Shown here: positions 39,448-50,100 of the stretch, piece after piece | How positions within the stretch are numbered: position 1 is the stretch's first letter | Layout of the letters: each line of letters begins with the position of its first letter | Assembly: GCA_946965045.2 (NCBI GenBank) | Contig: OX337234.1 | Coordinates: forward strand, 1,178,001-1,242,000 | Length of the DNA stretch: 64,000 nucleotides | Direction of reading: 5' to 3' | From: Epithemia pelagica | Taxonomy: Eukaryota > Bacillariophyta > Bacillariophyceae > Surirellales > Surirellaceae | Translations under genes and position numbers: made by a program | Notes under the pieces: model-generated | Told to the model about the DNA's origin: nothing | Databases searched by the model: none | The model's input: only the letters and a program-made list of their open reading frames with translations

Positions 39448-41040
39448 TTAATACTCTTCGCCTTCTTCGGGTCCTTCCAAACTTTCGGCCGCCACTTCTT
39501 CGTAATCCTTTTCCAAGGCGGCCAAATCCTCACGAGCCTCCGAGAATTCACCCTCCTCCATACCTTCTCCCACATACCAGTGGACAAAAGCACGCTTCGC
39601 GTACATGAGATCAAACTTGTGGTCAATGCGAGACAAGGCTTCGGCAATGGCCGTCGTGTTGGAAACCATACACACGGCACGGTCAATATCGGCCAAATCA
39701 CCTTCGGGGACGCACACAGGCTTTTGGTAGTTGATACCACATTTGAAACCCGAGGGACACCAGTCGACAAACTGAATGGTACGCTTGTTCTTAATGGCGG
39801 CCACCGCTGCGTTGACTTCCTTGGTCACCACATCTCCACGGTACATGAGACAACACGCCATGTACTTGCCGTGACGAGGATCACACTTGGTCATCATGCT
39901 ACCAGGTTCAAACACCGTGTTGGTAATCTCTGCCACACTCAAGTTCTCATGACCGGCACGAGAACGAGAAATCACGGGAGCATAGGCAGTCAACATGAAG
40001 TGGATACGAGGATAGGGCACCAAGTTGGTCTGGAATTCGGTCACATCCACGTTCAAGGCACCGTCAAAACGAAGAGAAGCTGTCAAGGAAGAAATCACTT
40101 GCGCAATCAAACGATTCAAGTTCGTGTACGATGGATGCGTGATTCCAAGGTTGCGGTTGCAAACGTCGTAAAGAGCTTCATTGTCCAAGCAAAAGGTACA
40201 ATCTGTATGTTCCAAGAGGGCATGGGTGGAAAGGACCGAGTTGTAGGGTTCCACAACCGCGGTAGAAACCTTGGGAGCGGGTGTCACGGCAAAGGAAAGT
40301 TTGGACTTGCGTCCATAGTCGACACTCAAACGTTCCAACAAAAGACTTCCAAAACCGGACCCAGTTCCACCTCCCGTCGCATGGAAGACAAGGAACCCCT
40401 GAAGACCCGAACAGGCATCCGTCAACTTGCGAATGCGGTCCAAGACGGGATCAACCAATTCTTTACCAGTGGTGTAGTGACCACGAGCATAGTTGTTGGC
40501 CGCATCTTCCTTTCCATTGATAATTTGGTCAGGGTGGTAGAGATCTTTGTATTTCTATTGGAGAGAGAAGTGATTGTGAGGGGAAACCAAAAGAGAACGT
40601 GGTAGGCCCACTAGAGATCTCCTGCAGAACCATCTTACCGAAGAGCGCACTTCGTCGCAGACAGACGGTTCCAAATCAACAAAAACAGCACGAGGGACGT
40701 GCTTTCCCGATGAAGTTTCGCTAAAGAAGGTATTGAACGAATCGTTCTCGGTGCCCGGTGTGTCGTCGGAAGGCATGGTACCATTCGGATCAATACCATG
40801 TTCAAGACAATACAGCTCCCAACATTGGTTTCCGACTTGGATACCACCCTGTCCGAGATGAATCGAGATACACTCTGAATAATGTTAGGAACACAGGAAC
40901 AGCGAATACATGAGTAGGTGAAGCAAACAGCCGATGTGTGAAATCAGCAGCATTCAGGTCTGCTCGCGAAAACTGACGACCATGAGCACGACGATTCTTC
41001 CTCTTCCCAGTTTGTCTCAATACCTGGACATACCACGCAT
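39448..41040 (-). CDS. Alpha-tubulin, copy 1 (three exons)
   Basis: Exons by splice signals and family knowledge: 41040-41034 (ATGCGTG), 40874-40639 and 39554-free third exon 40554-39448, with introns 40875-41033 (159 nt) and 40555-40638 (84 nt), all GT-AG. The product is 449 residues. It has [20 protein letters not shown], the tubulin GTP-binding GGGTGSG loop, [16 protein letters not shown] with the alpha-type catalytic glutamate, [20 protein letters not shown], and a C-terminus ending EGEEY, so the terminal tyrosine for detyrosination is present. The residue usually found as Lys40 is Asp (MPSDDTPG). It forms microtubules with beta-tubulin. The plus-strand copy at 44176 has the same intron sites. 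Confidence 0.95.
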
Positions 41041-42141
41041 TGTTGATAAAAGTAAATAGAGATTTGACAATCAAAGTCACAACAACAAGAAGCAGCAGCA
41101 GAAGCAGACCTCTCGTGACAAGAGGAAAGCACAAAACAGCGTTTTGTGAGAGATGTGCACGCGGAAGACGCGCCAACGCCGACGCCTACCGGCCGTTCGA
41201 CCACTGGTCGAAAACTCAAAAAGATTTTGGAAACGGGATTTGACTTTGTGTCACAATCGGAGTCTGCCACTCCCAAGCAGAGTGTGAGTCCTATTTGATC
41301 GTGATTCTTTTAGAAGAGTATTCTCATTCACTATCATGTGGTCTCTCATTATCCGCTAGGGCGTAATGAGTCGCCTTACTCGCCTATGCTCCTATGCCCA
41401 TAGCTATCCACCCACCTCCATAGCTTCTCGATCTCCTCCTATTACTCCTAGGAGTACAAGCAGAGACACACGAGAATGGGAAAGGGAATTCTATCACTGA
41501 GAACAATCTTCCAGCGAAGACTCTACACTCTAGTAGCAACATGCATCATGACTGAGAAGATTGACTTAGGAAGTTCATGCTCTGGGTCTTTTGCATTGAC
41601 GCCGCTTTGGTCGTGCAAAAGAACTGATGAGGACCGTTGTTTTGTGTGTTCATCCAAAGTCGCCGCCTCTGCCCGTGCATTCGTGAAGGATGGCCGCAAC
41701 GGAGCACGGCCTTCAAGGTGATGCATAGTCTGTATCATCCGCAAAAACCAGGTTTTCATTCGGAGGCAAGCCCCATCGCCAAGAATTCAAATGCTGATAC
41801 AGAGGCCTACGAGTACGTCGGCAACTTACCGCGTTGTTGATGGACGGAAAGCTGTTCGCTAGCCCTGTTCACAATCTTCAAATCGATGCAGAGGGCCATG
41901 ATACGAACCCCTTTACGTCTATACTTGTGCTCCTTGGTGCATCGCACGTGTAGATGCTGTGCCATCGAAGCAGCAAGAATGTGCCTTCTCACTTGCGAAT
42001 ATACGACATTGCCTGTTTCTTATTGGTTTTCACTCCTCCGTGCCCAAAGTCGTCCTCGGCCAGAAGAGGGGTGCGTGACGGATAACTGGACTTGCTAGTA
42101 GTACAGCGTTATCGTTGCAACTCGCGCGCGCTATCGATCGT
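41041..42141. other. 1.1 kb spacer: tubulin promoter side and P4H 3' side
   Basis: No gene is supported. The part next to 41040 is presumably the copy 1 promoter and 5' untranslated region, with CAACAA and GCAGCAG runs at about 41085-41110. Near 41340-41450 are repeated CCTAT/GGAGTA words including the palindrome ACTCCTAGGAGT, which recurs near 62922. Confidence 0.45.
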
Positions 42142-43816
42142 TTATTGACATCCCGTGCTATACACTTCTTTAAAGTCTCGTTGGTGAACCCATGCATTGG
42201 CACCATATTTAATGCCAGAAATGACCGGCATGGCTTGATGCTCTGTTCGATCATCCCTTTCATTGGGATTTTCATCCAAGACGGAGGGCCACACGAGTGC
42301 TCGACCTTTCTTGGGCTCCACCGTCTGTATCAGGCAACAACAACAAGAACAGCCGAAGCACAACAAAACGTGAGAACAATGTCAAATGGGAGACCATGAC
42401 GAGTGCCAGCAGATGAAATGAGATCGTACCAGTCCCAAGTGGGGAAAGTTGGTAGCGCCACCTTCGTCCACATCATTCAAATACAAAAAGACGGTCAAGA
42501 TACGAACCCCCTGAAACCGATTCCGGTGAAAATCTATATAATCATGGTGCACTTCATAAAACTGCCCCGGTTCATCTGGATTGTTGGTTCGCAAAATACC
42601 GAATCATGGTGAGACCAAGAGGACGAAGCAAACACGACACCCAGCAAACACACAACGGCGGTTCCGTACATTTCAACATTTGGAGATACTCATAATTTCC
42701 AGAGGGTATTTGTAACATATCTTGCATGCGTTCGTGAACTGCAATTGTCACATTGTGTTCGGCACACGTTTCTGTGCACCCTGTTGTTTTATAGAGAAGA
42801 AAACCATGACAGGCCGGCCGCACGACAATTATACAAGGTGAGACGCATCGACGACCAAGCTGTAACCACGGATTGCGGATCTTGCACGTACATGCATTGG
42901 AGGATGTCCGACCGGAGGATTGTACCGACCCAAACGTGCCATCAAAGTTTTGCTCCCCCACGTCCTCACTGCGTTCGTAACCCTCGTCCGCTCCCAAGTC
43001 TCGTAGAATATCGCACTCCTCATGGGTCAAAAAGTCATCCAAATACACGACCCATGGTCCTTCAAAAATATCGAGATTGTCGGCGGGTGGGTTCGGTTGC
43101 GATAAAATGGTCACATTGTACTGTTGAAAGGCCGGATCGGTGACAATGCGCGTAAACATGGCATCCAAGTCTCCCGCCTTGGACCAAGCTTTGGGAGCCG
43201 CTTTATCAAAGGGACATCGTGTTTCAAAGCTGAGTTGTTCGCACGAGAAACAGGAGGGGGCACATTGCATTTCCATGAATTTTGGATTGTTTTCACATTC
43301 TCCCAACGCCGCCCAAAAGATGCACAATTCATCCCGGTTCTTGCAGTCATTTCGTACTTTGCGAAACTTGTCTTCGACAAATACTTGTTCGTACATGTAT
43401 TTATCGACTTGAGCTAAATAGGGTACGTCGTCCAAGCCAACCAATTGGGGTATCTCGCTGTAGATATTCGTCACTTTGGTGTTGGCAAAGTCGACATTGT
43501 CACACAACGAACATGTCTTGCGGCAATCCGTGCGCATGTAAGAAAACGATCGAATACACGAACTTTCCAAGCAGTCCGGTAACACGTCGAAACATTCTTC
43601 GTCATCGTCGTCCTCCTCCTTCTCCATTGGATCGTCGTCGCAGGTTTCGTCCGGGTTCGGATTCGAAGCCTTTTCTTGCTGTTTGGCGTCATTTTTCGCA
43701 GGAAGGGTCCCTTCTCGAGACGATGCGCCGACTCCAATCGTTGGAACAAATCGGGCGTCAACAAATACTGAAAGGAAACTGACACCAATAAGGAGAGTAT
43801 GTAGAAACAACATCAT
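42142..43816 (-). CDS. ShKT-containing prolyl 4-hydroxylase-like 2OG-Fe(II) oxygenase (four exons)
   Basis: Exons: 43816-42892, 42780-42670, 42575-42430 and 42324-42142, joined by GT-AG introns of 111, 94 and 105 nt; phases agree and give 454 residues. A signal peptide starts the protein (MMLFLHTLLIGVSFLSVFVDA). Two cysteine-rich ShKT-type modules follow: CFDVLPDCLESSCI..CRKTCSLC and CKNRDELCIFWAALGECENN..CAPSCFSC. The catalytic domain contains WVVYLDDFLTHEECD, GRTSSNAWC, EYLQMLKYEPGQFYEVHHDY with the iron-binding HxD, VFLYLNDVDEGGATNFP, and in exon 4 HQAMPVISGIKYGANAWVH with the distal His and the 2-oxoglutarate lysine. It probably hydroxylates proline in secreted proteins in the ER or Golgi; substrate unknown. 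It lies between the two tubulin genes. Confidence 0.9.
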
Positions 43817-44175
43817 GGTCCAGCCGTCTTTCTCAGTCGGAGTCCGTCAATAATGGGACAATCTGCGATCTGCGCCTTTTTGATCTTGTATCCTTGGTCT
43901 TTGGTTTTAGTCCTGAGTACCGTCATGCGCTCGCGCGCGCGGTCATCTGATGGGCTGGCGTTCAAGAAGGATCTTTTCCGAGGATGACCGTCTGACCGCG
44001 CACCCGTAAAAGATGAAGATAGCCAAAAAAAGACCGCGCGTTGAATGCAACAGCACACAACAACAACAACGAAGCAATCTTTCCTCTTGTCACGAGAGAT
44101 CGATTGAGTTGTTGTTTTGGCCTTGTTGCTGCCTGTTTTTATATCCATAGTTCCTTGTTTTTGCTCTGATCAACC
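43817..44175. promoter_or_regulatory. Divergent upstream region shared by P4H and alpha-tubulin copy 2
   Basis: 359 bp separate the two start codons, so both promoters must lie here or overlap with the neighbouring gene. It contains GCGCGCGCG at about 43932 and CAACAACAACAACAA at about 44058-44075. No clear TATA box is seen. Confidence 0.5.
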
Positions 44176-45803
44176 ATGCGTGGTAGGTATTGCTTTGAGT
44201 GACTCGGATGAGGTGAATGGCTCCTAGACGGAAAGACCTCGAAAAGGTCATGGTTGTGCCATGAGATGGGCCATTGCTCATCATTCTCTGGCCATGTGCA
44301 AGCCCTGTTTTCCCTGATTCATGGACTTATCCAGTTTGTTCTTCTTTTGTGTGTCTTTTTTTATTTTTCCAGAAATTATCTCGATTCATTTGGGTCAAGC
44401 CGGTGTGCAGGTGGGAAACCAGTGCTGGGAACTCTACTGTTTGGAACATGGTATTGAGCCGGATGGTACCATGCCCTCGGACACGACTGTAGGTGTGGAA
44501 AACGATTCCTTCAATACCTTTTTTAGCGAAACTTCTTCGGGAAAGCACGTTCCTCGTGCCGTGTATGTCGATTTGGAACCCTCCGTCTGCGACGAAGTCC
44601 GTGTTTCGGTACGTAGTTCGACAGAATTGGTCCAAACAATTTATTGGGATCGGAACAAATCTAATATGATTTACTAATGATTTTTCGATGGAACAGACGT
44701 ACAAGGACCTTTACCACCCGGAACAAATCATTAACGGCAAGGAGGATGCCGCCAACAACTATGCCCGTGGTCACTACACCACTGGAAAGGAGATTGTGGA
44801 CCCTGTCTTGGATCGCATTCGTAAGCTGGCCGATGCCTGTACCGGTCTTCAAGGATTTTTGGTCTTTCATGCCACGGGTGGTGGTACCGGATCGGGTCTC
44901 GGAAGTCTCTTGTTGGAACGTTTGAGTGTCGACTATGGACGCAAGTCCAAACTTTCCTTTGCCGTGACACCTGCTCCCAAGGTTTCTACCGCGGTTGTGG
45001 AACCCTACAACTCGGTCCTTTCCACCCATGCGCTTCTGGAACACACGGATTGTACCTTTTGCTTGGACAATGAAGCTCTCTACGACGTTTGCAACCGCAA
45101 CCTTGGCATTGGCCATCCCTCGTACACGAACTTGAATCGTTTGATTGCACAAGTGATTTCTTCCTTGACCGCCTCTCTTCGTTTTGATGGAGCCTTGAAC
45201 GTGGATGTGACCGAGTTCCAGACCAACTTGGTGCCCTATCCTCGTATCCACTTTATGTTGACTGCCTATGCTCCCGTGATTTCCAAGAGCAAGGCCGGTC
45301 ACGAAAACTTGAGTGTGGCAGAGATTACTAACACGGTGTTTGAACCTGGTAGCATGATGACCAAGTGTGATCCTCGTCACGGCAAGTACATGGCGTGTTG
45401 TCTCATGTACCGTGGAGATGTGGTGACCAAGGACGTGAACGCAGCGGTGGCCGCCATTAAGAACAAGCGTACCATTCAGTTTGTCGACTGGTGTCCCTCG
45501 GGTTTCAAGTGTGGTATCAACTACCAAAAGCCGGCCTGTGTTCCCGATGGTGATTTGGCCGATATTGACCGTGCCGTGTGTATGGTGGCCAATACGACGG
45601 CCATTGCCGAAGCCTTGTCTCGCATTGACCACAAGTTTGATCTCATGTACGCGAAGCGTGCCTTTGTCCACTGGTATGTGGGAGAAGGTATGGAGGAGGG
45701 TGAATTCTCGGAGGCTCGTGAGGATTTGGCCGCCTTGGAAAAGGATTACGAAGAAGTGGCCAACGACGGCGCGGAAGCCGATATGGAAGGCGAAGAATAC
45801 TAA
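44176..45803 (+). CDS. Alpha-tubulin, copy 2 (three exons)
   Basis: Exons 44176-44182 (ATGCGTG), 44373-44608 and 44697-45803. Introns are 44183-44372 (190 nt, GTAGGT...TTTTCCAG) and 44609-44696 (88 nt, GTACGT...AACAG, with TTACTAAT as a good branch site). The protein has 449 residues, the same length as copy 1. Features: [27 protein letters not shown], the [11 protein letters not shown] catalytic loop and a C-terminal GEEY. The Lys40 position is Thr (MPSDTTVG). Differences from copy 1 are concentrated at the N-terminal loop and the acidic tail ([13 protein letters not shown] versus [14 protein letters not shown]). It is a cytoskeletal subunit, divergent from the P4H gene. Confidence 0.96.
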
Positions 45804-46100
45804 AAATGACACTCTTTCTTTTGAGGTAACCTGAGTAGTTCAGTAGTTCAGTGTAGTTGTCTTTATTCCGATGAGGAGCGTATATGGTCCTCATCATCTA
45901 TGTCATCTTTTAACTGGGTAGGTATAGGTAGCCAACTTCGTCATTGATGGTTGCGCTAGAGTGTGGACTAAACTTACTGTGTCGACCACCATTCAGAATA
46001 CGCCCTATCACATGCGACAAAATGTTCGAGAAGTACCTTCTTCAGCATTTTTCTCTAGAAAAGATACCAATCCAAACAAACAAACAAACGAAAGGGGACC
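45804..46100. other. Intergenic, no gene seen
   Basis: About 300 bp holding the tubulin 3' untranslated region and the upstream region of the flavoprotein gene; AAACAAACAAACAAACG lies just before the next start. Confidence 0.4.
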
Positions 46101-46838
46101 ATGACGCTCATTTCTACCCGTCCGACAACGACGACAAGCGCAGTCGTAATGGGTGCATTCGCATTCGGCTTTGGTTTGGGGTGGCTCATGGCCGAAACCA
46201 AGAAGCGCGTGTGGTGTCAATTGCAAACGTGGTATCCCGGTCTCTTTATTTCGTCATCGTCGTCTGCGGGTGGTAGTGCCGCCAAAGACCCACAACGACG
46301 AGATCAAACCGTGGCCAAATTGTTGGAGATTTCCAATCAAGTCATTGCCTTTTCGTACCAGGATCGACCGGCGGGCAATTGTGTCTTGGCCAGTATCAAT
46401 GGCGAATCCCAAGGTCCTCGGGTTCGACCCATTAATCCAGTCCACTATCAACTCAACAACAACGATGACAATGATCCTCATGTCATTTTCTTTACCAATC
46501 GCTTGACTCGCAAATATCAAGACTTTCAAAAGGATGCGCGGGCCGAACTCAATTTTATCGATTCCAATGGCATTGGGTACGTGTCGCTCAGTGGCACAGT
46601 GGTGGAACTATCCCCCGAACAAGCCAAGTCCTATTGGAAGGATCGCATGATTCACTTTATTGCCGAAGGACCGCAAGGATCCGAAGGACGATATACCGTC
46701 TTGAAATTACTTCCGACCCAACTGGAACTGATTTCCTTACGACTGGGACTTGATACTGTCCATCATGAGTCGTGGGAACCATGGAGACTGATCTTGTCCA
46801 ATCCAGGAACAAAAGCCGCCAAGTGGATCAAACCATAA
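46101..46838 (+). CDS. Pyridoxamine 5'-phosphate oxidase-like (FMN-binding split barrel) protein
   Basis: 245 residues. A hydrophobic N-terminus (AVVMGAFAFGFGLGWLMA, about residues 14-31) is either a membrane anchor or part of a targeting peptide. The rest fits the split-barrel fold: NCVLASINGESQGPRVRPINPVHY, PHVIFFTNRLTRKYQDFQKDARAELNFID, GYVSLSGTVVELSPEQAKSYW, and a C-terminal WEPWRLI segment as in PNPOx-like proteins that end with WxxxRL. The lengths agree with Alr4036/PNPOx-type domains. It probably binds FMN; whether it oxidises pyridoxamine phosphate is not shown. No intron is needed. Confidence 0.75.
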   Translation: MTLISTRPTTTTSAVVMGAFAFGFGLGWLMAETKKRVWCQLQTWYPGLFISSSSSAGGSAAKDPQRRDQTVAKLLEISNQVIAFSYQDRPAGNCVLASINGESQGPRVRPINPVHYQLNNNDDNDPHVIFFTNRLTRKYQDFQKDARAELNFIDSNGIGYVSLSGTVVELSPEQAKSYWKDRMIHFIAEGPQGSEGRYTVLKLLPTQLELISLRLGLDTVHHESWEPWRLILSNPGTKAAKWIKP

Positions 46839-47118
46839 AAACTGGTCCGTGTTTGCCTTTTACAAACAATGCATCTCTCCATGATGTCACTACACACTTT
46901 TCCTATCTGTAATCTGTATTGCATGTCACTACACTGTTGCTCTATCGCAGGTAACTTCTCAAGATCCATGATGCACAACAGGTATTAAACGGGGATATTA
47001 CGGATATGTACGAATGGATATCACATCATATACATCTATATATTCTTGCTTGCTTGCACGATAGTCTTTTGTGAGGGACGGGGTATTCTGCATCTGGACG
47101 ACGTCGTCATTGCTCGTT

Positions 47119-50100
47119 TCACTTGCCCGATTCCGCATCGCCATCCAACGGACCCTCGTCATTGACGACAATGTCCTCGACTTCGTAAGGACTACTTCCC
47201 GAATATGCGGATTCCGAACCTTGTCCGAGGATGGTATTTCCTTCCGTCTTGTCTTGCTGGTCAGCATCCTCCACGGTGTTGGTGTTTGTCGTCGTGGACA
47301 CGGCCCGTTCTTTGCCAAAACAACAGATTGGATGGTTGATATAGGTCAAGAGAGCTGGCAAGGCATAGCACCCAACAAAGTATGTCACCATCATCACAAT
47401 AATCAGGGGACGGAAAAAGAAAACCTCGGTAAACTGGAATTGAGTAAAGGCCATGCATACCACTCCAATTGTACTCGAGATCCAGGACATGAATGTTGGA
47501 AGCATGAGGCTGATGAAAATGAAGAACGCCATGTTAGATGTGATCAACAAGAATCCTCCACAACGATGTTGTTTCCACTTACAATGACATGGTATATTTC
47601 ACACGTTCCAAGCCTCCTTCAATATCGTTGGGTGCACGAAGCCAGCGCGAGACAACGTGAACCGCATACTCCACCGCAAATCCCACCGAGAGAACAAAGG
47701 CCATGTTCGAGAAGCCTGTCATGCTCACTCCAGCGAGCACACTCAAGCCAATAACGCTGATCAGACATGTCAGGATGGTCAAAGTAATGAACACCGATCC
47801 AACCAACGTGCCCCAGAAGAGTTTGGAGAGAGTGTGACGGCGTTCTGCATAAAGTTTTCCAAAAAGAAATGCCCATGCTACGACAAATCCGACCGCAGCT
47901 GAAACGAATGACAACTCGAGAAGAACTTCGAACACATCTTCGTACTGGGTCCAGTAGCTGTATGGAATACCTGGAACCAAAGGAAAGAAGTGTGAGTCAG
48001 CTGCGACATTTCGGCATTTCCAGGTTGTTGTGTTCCAATACTTACCAGTCATCCAACAGTGAAGCTCTCCACGATCACACACATCACGTGTTTCGTCCAA
48101 CATATCCAATGTCAGTTCGTGGGAGAACAAATCATATGAAAACATTGTTGGTCCAGCCGAAAATGGAAGGGGGAAGACAAGCTCTTCGTCTTGGTAGTAT
48201 TCACCCTCACACTCGGTTGCAGTGGCGTCTTCGGATTCAAAAACAAATCGACCGCCACTGTATCCCGTAATGTTACGCCATTGCGTCAAACAGAATTTGA
48301 ATTTCTCGTCGCTCCAATCAGCAACGGGGCACCAGCTTATTTCACTGTCGAGAGTTGGATCATATCCAGCAGACTCGAGATCCTGCACAAACATTTCGCT
48401 AGTTGGCCGACAGATTCCGCCTTCATACGGCTCACACTGACCTTGTGGATCCGGAAAAATCTTGTTTCGCAAGCCAATTGTATTGCGCATCCATTTTCCG
48501 GTGCAGAATGTGCCTTCTTCTTCAAAGATTTGATCCGCGCCGCATTCGGGAACGTCGGGGTTTTCTCGATCAAAGTTGTCAGTACAATGCGATGTCGTCC
48601 AAATCAAGAAATTGGCCATCTTTTCGACTTATGGTTAGTATTCGTACGAGATTGCATTTGCCGCGTGATGTAACCTCATCGCCAGACTTACCCACAAATT
48701 CTTGGTGTCAGTTTCAGACACGTGCTCCGTTGCAACAACATCTTCAAACTGTTTGATCATCTTTAGCTGAGTCTCTGGATCAGTGTAGTTGATTTGGCCC
48801 CAGTTGATACTAATTGACCACGACGCAAGTTCGTCCGTTCTTGTCATGGCCCATTTGTAAGCCTGTGAATCTACTGGGAAGAAATCTTCTAGTCCAAGAC
48901 CAACTTCGCGCTGAGTGATGCCGTAGCACCCAACACCCAACAGAGCAGCAGTGCCAAGGAACAAAGCAGCATGAACGATTGTCCGCGTCAAAGGCTGCCC
49001 AAGCACAACTGGATAGTAGAACTTTTCGTACAGCCAGACATGGCGCAAGTCCTTCTTGACTTCATTGTCGGTGCTCTCGACTCCTTGTTTGGCCTTGAAG
49101 CAGAAAAACACATCCCGATAGCCTCGTGCCTGTCGAATCATATCAAGCCAACAATACGCAGGGTAGCAGAAAATAACGGAAAGGTACCTGCGAAAAGAGA
49201 AGTCGTCAGATGTTTTTCCATCATTCATCCAAACACAAAACTGCTGGAAAATAAAATACGTACAACGCAATAACGCATATGGTCGCGACTGTAGCAGTTT
49301 TGTAGACAGCGGGGATATCTGATATATTCAGAACGGCGAACATGAGGCAGTTGACGAGACTTGTCATGGTCACCGGAACAGCGACTTCACGCATGGCCCG
49401 AAGAAAATTGACCTCAGTGAATCCGCCTTGCTGCTTCAAGGACATCAAGACGATGTATACGTCATCAACTCCAATTCCAAGAATGATGAACGGGAGGGTC
49501 CAGGCAAGCGTCACGTTTCTGCGGAACAAATCAAGTCAGTTTCAGCCTATTTTCTGTTGCGTTACTCAGCTCACGGTACTCACATTTTTATGCCAGCCAA
49601 AATGGCAAGCCCAAGTGAAGCAAAGAATGCGAGAACAACAAGAGCGACTCCAACAAGAGTGATAAGAACTCGTGATTCTATCCAATCAGGGCTGATAAGT
49701 AAGATGACAGAAAAGAGAGCGATCAAAACGATTGAAATCGACATGAGCTTCCCGTTGTCAAGGGTAATATCGCGCAAGGTGCGTCCAGTTGTTCCGATGG
49801 CACCGCTGTCGTCAGCAAAGAGAACAAATTGAACATCTCCACTGTTGTCATCATCCCAATCCTCGGTCCATGATTCTTCAAAAGCTTTCTTGTAAGCTTC
49901 GAGTATATCAGTGGCATCGTCCTCTGTCATGTCAATTGGTCCACCAGGCCGATTGCAGTTTTTGACTCTTTCCACGATATCTTCGGGCATGAGTCCAGCA
50001 TAAATGGTTTGAATCACTCCAACTGTTTGGAGTGGATTGTCGAAGCTGTACTCATCAACAGATGGAGAAACATCTCCGACTGCGTAATCAACATGGATTC

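Noticed and set aside
39580-40605. Plus-strand 341-codon ORF opposite alpha-tubulin copy 1, and the similar one opposite copy 2 (44661-45812)
   Set aside because: Both are complementary to highly conserved tubulin exons; codon bias keeps the antisense frame open.
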